DNA of 64,000 nt from Marinospirillum insulare DSM 21763 (GCF_000686905.1 NZ_KK366037.1:127235-191234), one strand, 5' to 3'; shown: positions 19,432 to 29,586, counted from the stretch's first letter. The notes: a model not told the origin generated them from the sequence alone. Made by a program: numbers and translations.

Positions 19432-21168
19432 ATGTCCTTTCCTATCGCCTCTGCTGTTAAAGAAACCCTTAAACAAGGTTATACCTTCCAAGATTTACGC
19501 GCCGACTTATTGGCTGGTATTACGCTAGGCATTATTGCTGTACCCCTAGCCATGGCTTTAGCTATTGCTAGTGGTGTACCACCTCAGTATGGCTTATATA
19601 CCGCTATAGTGGCTGGTGCTGTTATTGCTTTAACGGGTGGCTCACGCTTTTCTGTTAGTGGCCCAACGGCTGCTTTTGTGGTTATTTTATTACCTGTTAC
19701 TAGCCAATACGGCTTAGGTGGTTTGCTCTTAGCTACTTTAATGGCTGGGGCAATTCAGCTTTCGATGGGTGCACTCAGGTTAGGGCGACTGATTCAATTT
19801 ATTCCTGCACCGGTTACCTTGGGTTTTACTGCGGGTATTGCTTTAGTGATTGCTAGCTTGCAGCTTAAAGATTTTTTTGGGCTGAGTGGTATGGATAACA
19901 CGGCCCACTTTTTTGTAAAACTAACCGACTTTTTTAGTTTGCTTGGCCAAATTAGTTGGGGCGATTTTTTAGTGGGTGCAGTTACCCTAGCCATACTAAT
20001 TATTTGGCCGCGCTTAAAAACACCCATTCCTGGTCATCTGCCTGCTTTATTGTTAGCAACGGCCTTAGCTTTATTGGGTGGATATTGGCTAGCTGATTTT
20101 GAAGTGATTTTATTAGGCGATCAGTTTAGCTGGAGCTTAGGCGAGGAATCTGGGCGTGGCATTCCACCTGTTGCACCTTCTTTTTTATTACCTTGGTTAA
20201 TGCCTAATGCTGAAGGTGAAGCAATAGGTTTTAGTTGGGAGCTATTCAGCGCCTTACTACCGGCAGCTTTTACTATTGCCATGCTGGGTGCTATTGAGTC
20301 GTTACTTTGTGCGGTGGTGGGTGATTCTTTAACCGGTACTAAACATGACCCTAACGCTGAACTGGTGGGTCAGGGTGTGGGTAACTTAGTTGCACCTTTT
20401 TTTGGCGGTATTACGGCTACGGGTGCTTTGGCTAGAACAGCAGCGAATATTCGTGCTGGGGGACGCTCACCTTTTGCGGCTCTTTTTCATGCGGGCATGG
20501 TGTTGGCTAGTGTGCTTATTTTTTCTGACTGGTTGGCTTACCTGCCTATGGCGGCTTTAGCTGGCTTATTACTGATTGTTGCTTGGAATATGAGTGAAGC
20601 ACATCATGTTTTACGCATGTTGAAGGTAGCTCCACCGAGTGATCTGCTAGTATTGGTGACCTGTTTTAGCTTAACCGTTATGTTTGATATGGTGCTAGCT
20701 GTTGGGGTGGGTATTGTTTTGGCATCTTTGCTCTTTATGGGGCGCATGGCACAAGCAACCCAAAGCTATACGCTTAATGAACGTGAGCATCAAGGTATGC
20801 AGCTACCTGAAGGGGTAGCTTATATCCGCATTGCTGGGCCACTATTTTTTGGAGCAGCTGAAAAAGCACTCGGGCGTTTATCGCAAGTTTCATCTAATAT
20901 CGATGCTGTATTTGTTGATATGCATGGGGTTTCTAGCTTAGACATTACAGCTATCGATTCTCTCGACACCTCAATTCGTCAGCTAGAATTACTGGGTAAA
21001 AACATTGTTTTTATTGGGCTTCACCCGCGTTTGATTTTGAAATTGCGCAGGGCTGGTATTCGTAAAAGCAAAACGATTAGCTTTGCCCGTAGCGCAAATC
21101 ATGCCTGTAAACGTTGGCAAGCCTACCAAGCTATAATTAAATCAAAACTAGAATTAAATAAAACCTAG
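19432..21168 (+). CDS. SulP family anion permease with STAS domain
   Basis: 578 residues. About 12 hydrophobic segments (roughly 25-440) form an inner-membrane SulP transporter, with the family motif GGSRFSVSGPTAAF near 70-83. A C-terminal cytoplasmic STAS domain (about 465-560) includes FVDMHGVSSLDITAIDSL. Substrates of SulP proteins include sulfate, bicarbonate and dicarboxylates; the sequence does not tell which. AAGGAGAGTT before ATG is a strong ribosome site. A small membrane-protein gene follows closely. Confidence 0.9.
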   Translation: MSFPIASAVKETLKQGYTFQDLRADLLAGITLGIIAVPLAMALAIASGVPPQYGLYTAIVAGAVIALTGGSRFSVSGPTAAFVVILLPVTSQYGLGGLLLATLMAGAIQLSMGALRLGRLIQFIPAPVTLGFTAGIALVIASLQLKDFFGLSGMDNTAHFFVKLTDFFSLLGQISWGDFLVGAVTLAILIIWPRLKTPIPGHLPALLLATALALLGGYWLADFEVILLGDQFSWSLGEESGRGIPPVAPSFLLPWLMPNAEGEAIGFSWELFSALLPAAFTIAMLGAIESLLCAVVGDSLTGTKHDPNAELVGQGVGNLVAPFFGGITATGALARTAANIRAGGRSPFAALFHAGMVLASVLIFSDWLAYLPMAALAGLLLIVAWNMSEAHHVLRMLKVAPPSDLLVLVTCFSLTVMFDMVLAVGVGIVLASLLFMGRMAQATQSYTLNEREHQGMQLPEGVAYIRIAGPLFFGAAEKALGRLSQVSSNIDAVFVDMHGVSSLDITAIDSLDTSIRQLELLGKNIVFIGLHPRLILKLRRAGIRKSKTISFARSANHACKRWQAYQAIIKSKLELNKT

Positions 21169-21213
21169 CCGATAAGCTGGTTGATGAAGCAGGCTAAATT
21201 TTGGAGTAGTAAG

Positions 21214-21462
21214 ATGGACAGTGCACCCGAAGAAAAAAACCAATCCATTGCATTGGTTGCATCTTTATTATTTATTATCGCTTTTGCAGTGCTAATTTAC
21301 ATTTTTTTTACTAAGTTTATGATTCAGCCACATTCCACTGAATTAAGAGAAGGCCACAGGGATGCTGATTATTGCCGAATGGTTAAGCTTTATATGGATA
21401 CCAATGGCAGAGAAGGCTGGCGAGACTACCGCGGCATTTACTATAAGGACTGCTTAAAGTAA
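21214..21462 (+). CDS. Small single-pass membrane protein of unknown function
   Basis: 82 residues from the ATG at 21214, chosen because GGAG lies 7 bases before it; an upstream TTG in frame at 21181 has no ribosome site. A polar N-terminus is followed by one hydrophobic segment (about 12-34) and a charged tail with two cysteines, ADYCRMVKLYMDTNG and YYKDCLK, probably on the periplasmic side. It lies 45 bases after the SulP gene and could be co-transcribed. It ends 2 bases from the convergent recJ stop. I do not recognise the family. Confidence 0.65.
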   Translation: MDSAPEEKNQSIALVASLLFIIAFAVLIYIFFTKFMIQPHSTELREGHRDADYCRMVKLYMDTNGREGWRDYRGIYYKDCLK

Positions 21463-21464
21463 TG

Positions 21465-23255
21465 CTAGTTGGCTAGCTCTGCGTAGCTAACCATAAGCTG
21501 CAAACTTGTTTTACCTCTAAATACATTTTCTTCTAAACGGTAAGCCAAACGGACTTGGTCACCCTGCTGAAATGGAAAGTTAGCTCCTGCCTGTGGCAAA
21601 GCACGAAACCATATAGCTTTTATCAAGTTAGTTTCATTCGCTAAAGCTAGGTCTAATTGCAAATGAATAGGGTCTGCGCCTACCGCTCTAATTCCAGCTA
21701 CTTGAAACACGCCTTCAAACAAAGGTGCTTCAAACTCTCTACCGTAGGGTTCTAGCTTTTTAAGTAAGTTAAAAGCTTCTAAATTTATTAAGTTGGGGGC
21801 AAGCTCACCATCGGTCAGCAGGTAGGGCGCTAGTTTACGATCACCCAGCTGATAAACGATGGCTCGCTCAAAAGCTTGCTGAAAGTCTACTAGGCGCTCT
21901 CGCCAAAGCGTTAACCCTGCTGCAGCTTGGTGGCCACCAAATTTAACCAGCATACCTGGGTTTAAATCATCCACCCTTTGTAAGGCGGCATGAATACTTA
22001 GTTCTGGGACACTTCTTGCCGAAGCAACCAGCTGCCTTGGATCACTAGAAGGCGTTAGAACAATGGTAGGGCGACCATGCTTTTCTACCAACCTTGAAGC
22101 CACTATACCTTGCACACCTGAATGGCCTTCTTCTAGGTAGGCAACTAAACTTTGCATACCTGCAGCTACTTGTTCTTCTGCACCTTTTAAAGCGGCACTA
22201 ACCATTTCTTTTTCAATACTACGCCTTTGCTGATTATCGCTATCAAGCAATTCTAGGTGTTCTGCTGCTAAAGAGGGCTGTTTTGCTAAAAGGTATTCTA
22301 GCGCTTCGTAAGGGTCTGCCATGCGTGAGCTAGCGTTAATTCTTGGTCCTAACTGAAAGCCTAAGGTTGATGCGGTAAAGGCTTCAAACCTTTGCCCCAT
22401 TAGCTGACGAAAGGCTAGCCAACAGGCTTCATCAGAAGCATTCATGATTTGTAACCCTGCCCTAACTAAAGCTCGATTAATAGCACTGGCTCCTAAAGAA
22501 ACACAATCTGCAACTGTGCCTAGTGCAACAAAAGGTAAAAGGAAACTGAGCTTGGGTGTGCTACTTGGCAACAAACCTTCTTGAACCATGGAATTACGTA
22601 ACGCAGACATTAAAAGCCAAGCCACTCCAACACCAGCTAAGGTTTTATCTGGGTAATAGCAATCTTCACGTGTTGGGTTAATAACGGCATAAGCAGAAGC
22701 GGGTGGACCGTTTTTAGGAAGGGTATGGTGGTCTGTGACTAAGAGGTCAATTCCTGCAGCTTTTAGCCTAGCAATGCGTGGTTCATCAGAAGAACCACAG
22801 TCTGCGGTAATGATGACGCTGGGAAGCTTATCTGCAGCAAGAATACGGTCAGTTAGAGAGTCGCTTACACCATAACCATCATCTATACGGTGACCAATTA
22901 AGCTGAGTATTCTATTGGCTGGAACGCCTAAAATTTCAGTGAGTGTACGGTAAATAACAACGTGAGAGGTGATGCCATCAACATCGTAGTCGGTTAGTAG
23001 CCCTAAGGTTTCACCTTGCTGCAAAGCAAGCTTTAACCTTTCTACTGCAGGCTGTATATCTGCAAGGGAGTCGGGTGCTGCTAAGTGATTTAAACCTGGC
23101 TCTATTAAAGCGGCCATGGAGGGCGAAGATTGATTGAGTCGCCCAGCCAGAACTTTTGCTAAAAGCGGATGTACGCCTTCGGTCAGGGCTTGCTGGTAAA
23201 TACTTCTATCAACCGACCGAGGGCGTAATTCAATTTTTTTAGTGGTTTTAAGCAC
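21465..23255 (-). CDS. recJ: Single-strand-specific 5'-3' exonuclease RecJ
   Basis: 596 residues. The DHH phosphoesterase motifs are present: DYDVDGITS, then TADCGSSDEP and VTDHHTLP. The C-terminal half has the DHHA1 region with KFGGHQAAAGLTL. RecJ degrades 5' single strands in RecFOR recombination, mismatch repair and base excision repair. Length is slightly over the E. coli form (577). Its start overlaps the end of the upstream chemoreceptor gene by 8 bases. Confidence 0.94.
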   Translation of the reverse strand: MLKTTKKIELRPRSVDRSIYQQALTEGVHPLLAKVLAGRLNQSSPSMAALIEPGLNHLAAPDSLADIQPAVERLKLALQQGETLGLLTDYDVDGITSHVVIYRTLTEILGVPANRILSLIGHRIDDGYGVSDSLTDRILAADKLPSVIITADCGSSDEPRIARLKAAGIDLLVTDHHTLPKNGPPASAYAVINPTREDCYYPDKTLAGVGVAWLLMSALRNSMVQEGLLPSSTPKLSFLLPFVALGTVADCVSLGASAINRALVRAGLQIMNASDEACWLAFRQLMGQRFEAFTASTLGFQLGPRINASSRMADPYEALEYLLAKQPSLAAEHLELLDSDNQQRRSIEKEMVSAALKGAEEQVAAGMQSLVAYLEEGHSGVQGIVASRLVEKHGRPTIVLTPSSDPRQLVASARSVPELSIHAALQRVDDLNPGMLVKFGGHQAAAGLTLWRERLVDFQQAFERAIVYQLGDRKLAPYLLTDGELAPNLINLEAFNLLKKLEPYGREFEAPLFEGVFQVAGIRAVGADPIHLQLDLALANETNLIKAIWFRALPQAGANFPFQQGDQVRLAYRLEENVFRGKTSLQLMVSYAELAN

Positions 23256-25521
23256 GTCCTATCTTCGCTAAAACCTCATTCAGTAGAGCCACTATCTGGT
23301 CTGAGTAGTCGTCAACTTTAAGGTAAAGGTCTTCAGCATGAGTATCATTTCCTTGCTGCTTAGCTTTAATAATCTCTTGAATAAGCTTATGTAGTTCCGC
23401 ATGAGGTTCATCTAAGGCTTTCATCTCAGGGAAGTGACCAAAGCTTTTCATTCCTTCGCCTAGGTACCATACACCTAAGTCACACTGGGTATGGCTGACA
23501 GCTTGGTCTAGGCTAAGGCTAGATTGGCCATCTAGGAAACTACGCACTCTTACTTTCCATGCTCGGTGAGCACTTTTAGCTAAAGCTAGCTCTACATGCG
23601 GCTCTATATTGACTTTAAAGCCACGCATTTGCTTCATTAATTCGGAAATTTCACTGCCTATGCCGCTTGTTGCTGCAATGATATTGCTGGTTTGCCCGAC
23701 TGTCTCTACCGCACCTTCACTGATAATAACGATGTGACGGTTAATGTCATCGGATACAGCGGTTTGTTCTTCAGCAGCAGAAGCAATTTGAGCGCTCATA
23801 TCACTAATTCTGCGCATGGCTTCAGTAATTTCTTGCAGGGCAAGGCGTGCTGCTTCGGTTTGTTCAACGGTTTTTTCAGCTTCTTTATGGCTGCGTTCAA
23901 TAACATTAACAGACTCTTCTACACCCTGTTGAAGCTGCTCTATCATGCCATGAATTTGTCCAGTGGCTTCTTGCGAGCGTTGTGCCAGCTGACGTACTTC
24001 ATCTGCTACAACTGCAAAGCCACGACCATGCTCACCAGCACGCGCTGCTTCAATGGCAGCATTAAGTGCTAAAAGGTTGGTTTGTTCAGAAATACCACTA
24101 ATCACATCTAGAATGCTGCCAATGTTTTCGCTGTATTCATTTAGCTTACGAATAACTTGCGCAGCCTGGTCAACTTCGGCTGCTAAGCGTGAAATACCTT
24201 CGCTGGTTTGGTGAACAACTTCATTACCATGCGCTGAGCTTTGATCTGCTTGCTCGGTAGCATTCGCTGTTTCTGCCGCATGACTAGCAATTTCTACTGC
24301 AGTGACCGACATTTCGTTCATGGCTGTGGACACTTCTTCAGTACTCATTTGCTGACGCTTCATTGAATCTGCTGTTTCACCGGTGACACGGAAGGTGTAT
24401 TCAGCTTTTTCACCTAGCTCGCCCACGTGATCTAAAACAGAAAGCACTGTTGCTTCAACCTTAGCGACAAAACGGTTGAAGGATTTAGCCACCTCGGAAA
24501 GCTCATTCTTACCCTCTATGGGTAAGCGCTGACGCAGGTCTTGATCACCTTCTGAAATGTTTTGTAGAGCAAGATTTAAGCGTTTGATTGGTGAGATAAT
24601 ACCTCTTCTTGCCAAGAGCCAAGAAACCAGTAAGCCAGCTAAAAGAATCAAGAGTGAAACTGTTGATGTTGTCGCGATAGCGCTTTTGAATGCAGCAACA
24701 CTAGCCGAACGGTCAGCATAAATAGCCATTACACCTATAGTATTACCGCTGTAGTCTTTTAAAGGTGCAGCTAGCACTGCAATATCATGACCATCTTGTG
24801 CTGTTCGGGTAGATAAGGTCTTGCCCTGCATAACTTGATTAAAGTCTTTTACTGGAATCAGCTCTTGACCTTGCCAGGTGCTGACTAGCTGCTCAAAGCC
24901 TTTGTCAGTTGCCTGATAAATAACCATATCTGCTTTTTGACTAGCTTTAAAAGCATCGGCATAAGCTTGGCGCAAAGATAAACCAAACTCTAAGCTACCA
25001 TAGTGGCGGCCTTGCCAAGTGACTGGTACAACGCCACGAATACCTATGCCCGCTACGCCACTTTCTATACCTGAGACACTGTTTTTATTGCGGTTAGTTT
25101 CAACAACTGTATGTCTAAAAGAGGAAAGATCATCACCATATTTAGCTGGCTTATGTAGACGCAAAAAAGAAGTTGCTGGGGGTAAATGGAATTGCATTTG
25201 TTCTATGCCTGCCATTTGCTGCAGGTTTTCAAACACTGGCAAAAGTTCATCTTCTAAAACAGCACGGTTTTGCGCAGCAAAGTTTCTTTGAACGTCTGGC
25301 TGGCTAGCAATGGCTGCGGCTAGATGCAAGGCTTGGGATTGCTGATTGTTAATTTCATCTAACGCTGCCTGATGTAGTCGATTTAGAGCATCCTGCTCTG
25401 TTCTTAACATCAGTTTATCCATGTTGTTTAACTGAAGCGGTAGTAATATGCCAATACCCAATACCAACACCAGTGCAAAGCCTAATTGTATTCTTAACCC
25501 TATACTTAGCTTGTTGAACAT
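23248..25521 (-). CDS. Methyl-accepting chemotaxis protein with Cache-like sensor and C-terminal CZB domain
   Basis: 757 residues. TM1 (about 11-28) and TM2 (about 283-303) enclose a periplasmic Cache-like sensor with FHLPPATSFLRLHKPAKYGDDLS. HAMP (about 305-360) and the signalling domain (about 380-640, tip QTNLLALNAAIEAARAGEHG) follow. The last 110 residues are a CZB zinc-binding domain, with its His and Cys positions in SHTQCDLGVWYLGEGMKSFG and the histidines in EPHAELHKL. CZB domains are linked to zinc or hypochlorous acid sensing. It overlaps recJ by 8 bases. Confidence 0.92.
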   Translation of the reverse strand: MFNKLSIGLRIQLGFALVLVLGIGILLPLQLNNMDKLMLRTEQDALNRLHQAALDEINNQQSQALHLAAAIASQPDVQRNFAAQNRAVLEDELLPVFENLQQMAGIEQMQFHLPPATSFLRLHKPAKYGDDLSSFRHTVVETNRNKNSVSGIESGVAGIGIRGVVPVTWQGRHYGSLEFGLSLRQAYADAFKASQKADMVIYQATDKGFEQLVSTWQGQELIPVKDFNQVMQGKTLSTRTAQDGHDIAVLAAPLKDYSGNTIGVMAIYADRSASVAAFKSAIATTSTVSLLILLAGLLVSWLLARRGIISPIKRLNLALQNISEGDQDLRQRLPIEGKNELSEVAKSFNRFVAKVEATVLSVLDHVGELGEKAEYTFRVTGETADSMKRQQMSTEEVSTAMNEMSVTAVEIASHAAETANATEQADQSSAHGNEVVHQTSEGISRLAAEVDQAAQVIRKLNEYSENIGSILDVISGISEQTNLLALNAAIEAARAGEHGRGFAVVADEVRQLAQRSQEATGQIHGMIEQLQQGVEESVNVIERSHKEAEKTVEQTEAARLALQEITEAMRRISDMSAQIASAAEEQTAVSDDINRHIVIISEGAVETVGQTSNIIAATSGIGSEISELMKQMRGFKVNIEPHVELALAKSAHRAWKVRVRSFLDGQSSLSLDQAVSHTQCDLGVWYLGEGMKSFGHFPEMKALDEPHAELHKLIQEIIKAKQQGNDTHAEDLYLKVDDYSDQIVALLNEVLAKIGRA

Positions 25522-25596
25522 TGTGTTGTTTCTCCTTGTAATCTACCCGGCTTAAATTAAGCCACCATTAAGCTATTTAATTACCACAAATTTATA

Positions 25597-26991
25597 TTAT
25601 TTACTTTGTACTTCAGCTAAGTGACTTTGTACAGCTTTTAAGTCTGCTGGCAGTAGAGTGTAGCGCTCTTCACGCTCTAGCAAATCACTCATGTGTTCTG
25701 GCAGGCTAGCACCTTCTGGAAAGCCAGCTTTAATGATTGCTTCTTCAAACTTAGCTGGGTGAGCTGTTGCCAAAGTGATAACGGGTGTTGATGAGTCTGT
25801 TGCACATTTTTCAGCAGCTAAATAGCCTGTGGCTGTGTGTGGATCTAACAACTCACCTGTGCGTTTAAAGGCATCGGTTATTACTTTCAAAATGGTTGCG
25901 TCATCGACTGCTAAGCTAGCAAACACTTCTTGTGCTTTAGACCAAGCTTTAGGGTCTAGCTGAGTGGCTTGGTTTTGGAAGTCTTCTAATAATGCCGCGA
26001 CTGCTTTACCGTCTTGCTGATAAAGATCAAACAAGAGGCGCTCAAAGTTAGAAGAAACGACGATATCCATTGAGGGTGCTAAGGTTGGCTCTAACTTCTT
26101 TTTGCTGAAGTCATTGCTATGCAAGGTACGGTGCAATATATCGTTGGCATTGGTTGCAACAATTAGCTGTTTAATGGGTAAGCCCATTTTTCTCGCTACA
26201 TAGCCAGCAAACACATCACCAAAGTTAGCCGATGGCACACTAAAAGAAACTTCACGGTGTGGTGAACCAAGGGCAACAGCGCTGGTAAAGTAGTAAACAA
26301 TTTGCGCCATAATCCGCGCCCAGTTAATCGAGTTAACGGCAATTAAGCGCTGACCGTTTAGAAAGCTTTGATCTCCAAAGCTAGCTTTAACCATGGCTTG
26401 GCAATCATCAAAATCACCTTCAATTGCTAGGTTGTGTACATTAGGCGCTAGCACACAGGTCATTTGGCGGCGTTGTACTTCTGAAACACGGTTATGTGGG
26501 TGCAGAATATAAATATCGACCTGCTCGCAAGGTTTGCAGCCTTCGATAGCTGCTGAACCTGTGTCACCCGAAGTGGCCCCCATAATAACGCCACGCTCGC
26601 CACGTTTTATTAGGAAGTGATCTAATAAACGACCTAATAGCTGTAAAGCAACGTCTTTAAACGCCAGGGTAGGGCCATGAAACAGCTCTAACAAAAAGTG
26701 GTTGTTATCTAGCTGTTTTAAAGGCGCTACTGCATCGTGATTAAAGCTAGCATAGGTTTTCTTTAAAATATCACGCAAAGTTGTTTCGTCTATGCAATCA
26801 CCCACATAAGGGCGCATAACACGAAAAGCGACTTCGTGGTAAGGCAAACCAGCCAAATCAGCAATTTCTTCTTTGCTCATTTGTGGGTAGGTTTCTGGCA
26901 CATAAAGGCCACCGTCTGGAGCCAAACCTGTTAATACCACTTCTTCAAAACTGAGTGCAGGCGCTTGCCCACGAGTGCTGATATATCGCAC
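25597..26991 (-). CDS. thrC: Threonine synthase
   Basis: 464 residues, PLP-dependent fold type II. The PLP lysine lies in ELFHGPTLAFKDVALQ; GATSGDTGSAAIEG is the phosphate-binding loop. Starts with MRYISTRGQAP, typical of the proteobacterial short-start form. It converts O-phosphohomoserine to threonine, the last step of threonine synthesis. It is the second gene of a hom-thrC pair with a 19-base gap, a conserved arrangement. Confidence 0.96.
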   Translation of the reverse strand: MRYISTRGQAPALSFEEVVLTGLAPDGGLYVPETYPQMSKEEIADLAGLPYHEVAFRVMRPYVGDCIDETTLRDILKKTYASFNHDAVAPLKQLDNNHFLLELFHGPTLAFKDVALQLLGRLLDHFLIKRGERGVIMGATSGDTGSAAIEGCKPCEQVDIYILHPHNRVSEVQRRQMTCVLAPNVHNLAIEGDFDDCQAMVKASFGDQSFLNGQRLIAVNSINWARIMAQIVYYFTSAVALGSPHREVSFSVPSANFGDVFAGYVARKMGLPIKQLIVATNANDILHRTLHSNDFSKKKLEPTLAPSMDIVVSSNFERLLFDLYQQDGKAVAALLEDFQNQATQLDPKAWSKAQEVFASLAVDDATILKVITDAFKRTGELLDPHTATGYLAAEKCATDSSTPVITLATAHPAKFEEAIIKAGFPEGASLPEHMSDLLEREERYTLLPADLKAVQSHLAEVQSK

Positions 26992-27010
26992 GGCTTTATC
27001 TCACTATAAA

Positions 27011-28315
27011 TTATTGATCGTTTAAGCTTTCAACACGAATACGCATTACGCCGCCAGCAATATCTGCCAAAGATTCTATTTGGCGAATAACCTCGTTCAT
27101 GGCTGCTTCTTTGGTGACGTGTGTTAGTAAAATAATGGGGACTAGCTCACCTTCGATTGAATCTCTTTGTACGATGGCTTCAATACTTATACCCTGTTCA
27201 CTTAAAATAGTAGCAACGCGAGCTAGAACGCCTGGACGGTCTACCGCTAGCAAGCGTAAGTAATAAGCCGTCTCTATTTCTTCCATAGGAAGTACAGGCA
27301 AATCATAAGACTGGTCTGCAAAAGCAAGGTAGGGTACGCGTGAGGCTTGATCTACACCCATAGCACGTGCCACATCGACTAAATCAGCTATAACTGATGA
27401 AGCTGTGGGTTCTGCACCAGCACCTGCACCGTAATAAAGTGTTGGGCCTACGGCATCACCAGACACCATAACTGCATTTTTAACGCCATTTACGTTGGCT
27501 AGCAAACGCTCTTTAGGTATTAGCGTAGGGTGAACACGCAACTCCAAACCTTCTTCTGTACGGCGAGTGATACCTAGGTGCTTAATAACATAGCCTAGTG
27601 AATCGGCTTGCTGAATATCATCAATAGTAATGCGGCTAATACCTTCGGTATAAACATTCTCGAAGCTGAGTGGTACACCAAAAGCAATAGCAGAAAGAAT
27701 GGTTAGCTTGTGCGCTGCGTCGATACCTTCCACATCGAAAGTTGGGTCGGCTTCTGCATAGCCTAGCTCTTGTGCTTCAGCTAAGGCTTCTTCGAAGGTT
27801 TTGCCTTCTTCTTGCATGCTGGTAAGTATGTAGTTACCCGTGCCATTAATAATACCCGCCACCCATTGAATTTTATTGGCAGTTAAGCCTTCACGAATGG
27901 ACTTAATAATGGGTATGCCACCAGCAACAGCCGCTTCAAAAGCAACTACTACGCCTGCTTCACGAGCTGCTTGAAAAATTTCATTACCGTGTACGGCAAT
28001 TAAGGCTTTGTTAGCAGTCACTACATGCTTGCCAGCTTCTATGGCTTTCATAACTAAATCATAAGCTATGTCGTAACCACCTATCAGCTCTACAACTATG
28101 TCGATTTCTGGATTTTCAATAACATCAAACACATCTTGCGACATATAAACGCTGGACGTTTCGCAATCTGGGTTAGGAGTTCGGGTAGCTACCTGTTCGA
28201 TAACAATCGGCCGACCTGCTCTACGGGAAATTTCGCTGGCATTGCGGAATAAAACATTAAATACGCCGCCACCAACGGTACCTAGTCCACATATAGCTAC
28301 TTTTACAGGTTTCAA
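27011..28315 (-). CDS. hom: Homoserine dehydrogenase
   Basis: 434 residues with an N-terminal NAD(P)-binding fold (GLGTVGGGV at 11-19), the catalytic domain with the signature GYAEADPTFDVEGIDAAHKL, and a C-terminal ACT domain (about 350-430, YLRLLAVDRPGVLARVATIL) that in this class allows feedback inhibition by threonine. It is the monofunctional form, not fused to aspartokinase. Followed by thrC. Confidence 0.96.
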   Translation of the reverse strand: MKPVKVAICGLGTVGGGVFNVLFRNASEISRRAGRPIVIEQVATRTPNPDCETSSVYMSQDVFDVIENPEIDIVVELIGGYDIAYDLVMKAIEAGKHVVTANKALIAVHGNEIFQAAREAGVVVAFEAAVAGGIPIIKSIREGLTANKIQWVAGIINGTGNYILTSMQEEGKTFEEALAEAQELGYAEADPTFDVEGIDAAHKLTILSAIAFGVPLSFENVYTEGISRITIDDIQQADSLGYVIKHLGITRRTEEGLELRVHPTLIPKERLLANVNGVKNAVMVSGDAVGPTLYYGAGAGAEPTASSVIADLVDVARAMGVDQASRVPYLAFADQSYDLPVLPMEEIETAYYLRLLAVDRPGVLARVATILSEQGISIEAIVQRDSIEGELVPIILLTHVTKEAAMNEVIRQIESLADIAGGVMRIRVESLNDQ

Positions 28316-28365
28316 ATTAGTCTCCTAGTTTCAAAGGTATCTCTATTTTTTAATTGTAACCTAGT

Positions 28366-29082
28366 TTACAGGCCTAGCTCACTGATCAGTCTATCAGCAG
28401 GTACAAAACCAGGAATTACTTTACCACTGGGCAAAAATATTGCCGGTGTGCCTTGAACACCTAGCTGGCGACCTAATTCATACTGTTCTGCAACAGGGTT
28501 ATCGCACTGTTTTTGCGCTAGTGTCTTACCTGCTTTAGCATCAGTCATGGCTTGTTGTTTATCGTCTGCACACCAAACATTCACTAAATCATTAAAGCCG
28601 TTACCTTGCGGTCCCTGACGGGGAAAAGCCAAGTAGCGCACTTCAACTCCCCGCTGATTTAATTCTGGCACTTGCTCATGTAGGCGTGAGCAGTAAGGGC
28701 AGGTGGAGTCGGTAAAAACTTGCACTATTGCTTTAGTTTCACCCTTAGCGGAAAAAATAACCTGGTCTTCTGCTGCCACTGATTGAATAACTTCGGTACG
28801 TATAGCTGAACGGGCATTTTCTGTTAAGTCTACTAAGCCAGCGTCCGTTACTTCTAATAAGCTGCCTGCAAAAATATAACTGTCTTGCTTATGAACATAG
28901 AGTAAATCGCCAGAATTTAATTGCACTTGGTAGAAATCTTTTACAGGTGCAGGGTTTACTTTAACAACCTCAATTCTTGGGTCAATCTTTTGTAAGCGTG
29001 CCTGCATCTCATCTTTAGCACTAGCTGCAACTGAGCCAGCAAAAACTAGCAGCAATAAACCAGTAAACCATTGCTTAAGCAT
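28366..29082 (-). CDS. dsbC: Periplasmic disulfide isomerase DsbC
   Basis: 238 residues. A signal peptide (about 1-22, cleavage near AASA) is followed by an N-terminal dimerisation domain and a thioredoxin-fold domain with the active-site CPYC in STCPYCSRLHEQVP. GVQGTPAIFLPSGKVIPGF is the cis-proline loop region. It reshuffles wrong disulfides and is kept reduced by DsbD. In Pseudomonas xerD precedes dsbC; here the rplS operon end precedes it instead. Confidence 0.94.
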   Translation of the reverse strand: MLKQWFTGLLLLVFAGSVAASAKDEMQARLQKIDPRIEVVKVNPAPVKDFYQVQLNSGDLLYVHKQDSYIFAGSLLEVTDAGLVDLTENARSAIRTEVIQSVAAEDQVIFSAKGETKAIVQVFTDSTCPYCSRLHEQVPELNQRGVEVRYLAFPRQGPQGNGFNDLVNVWCADDKQQAMTDAKAGKTLAQKQCDNPVAEQYELGRQLGVQGTPAIFLPSGKVIPGFVPADRLISELGL

Positions 29083-29160
29083 TTTTATCCCCTATAAAAT
29101 ATTAGCAAAACAGTATGCCTGCCAGCATTTAAAATGGCTAATCCTACTCTATTTAAATAC

Positions 29161-29190
29161 AAAAACGGGCACCCTAGGGCGCCCGTTTTA
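29161..29190. terminator. Terminator after rplS
   Basis: Arms AAAACGGGC and GCCCGTTTT with an A-run before and T-run after form a strong hairpin 39 bases after rplS. It closes the rpsP-rimM-trmD-rplS operon on the minus strand; dsbC starts beyond it from its own short promoter region. Confidence 0.88.
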
Positions 29191-29229
29191 ACTCGCTTAT
29201 TTTTGCTATAAACAACAAGCAACAATAAA

Positions 29230-29586
29230 TTAAGCCAGTTTTTCTTTGATACGTGCAGACTTACCTGAACGCTCACGTAGGTAGTAGATTTTAGCCTGAC
29301 GTACATCACCACGGCGCTTCACTTGAATAGATTCAACTAAAGGGCTGTAAACTTGGAAAGTACGTTCTACACCTACACCACTAGAAATTTTACGAACGGT
29401 GAAAGCTGAGTTCAAGCCACGGTTACGCTTACCTAGCACTACACCTTCATAAGCCTGTAGACGCTCACGTGTGCCTTCTTTAACTTTAACCTGAACAACA
29501 ACTGTGTCACCAGGTGCAAAGTTAGGAACTTCTTTGTTCATTTGTTCGGCTTCAATAGCCTGAATAATAAGGTTTCTGCTGCTCAT
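29230..29586 (-). CDS. rplS: 50S ribosomal protein L19
   Basis: 118 residues, matching E. coli L19 (115). Conserved [20 protein letters not shown] and [20 protein letters not shown] are present. L19 lies at the 30S-50S interface. It is the last gene of the rpsP-rimM-trmD-rplS operon and is closed by a hairpin terminator. Confidence 0.98.
   Translation of the reverse strand: MSSRNLIIQAIEAEQMNKEVPNFAPGDTVVVQVKVKEGTRERLQAYEGVVLGKRNRGLNSAFTVRKISSGVGVERTFQVYSPLVESIQVKRRGDVRQAKIYYLRERSGKSARIKEKLA

Noticed and set aside
25549..25563. GGCTTA-AAT-TAAGCC palindrome between thrC and the chemoreceptor gene
   Set aside because: Short AT-rich stem without a T-run; upstream of thrC's end only by position, so no function claimed.
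29085..29312. Open frame of 75 codons overlapping the rplS end on the minus strand
   Set aside because: It overlaps the rplS coding region and its terminator in another frame and has no recognisable protein pattern or ribosome site; a chance frame.
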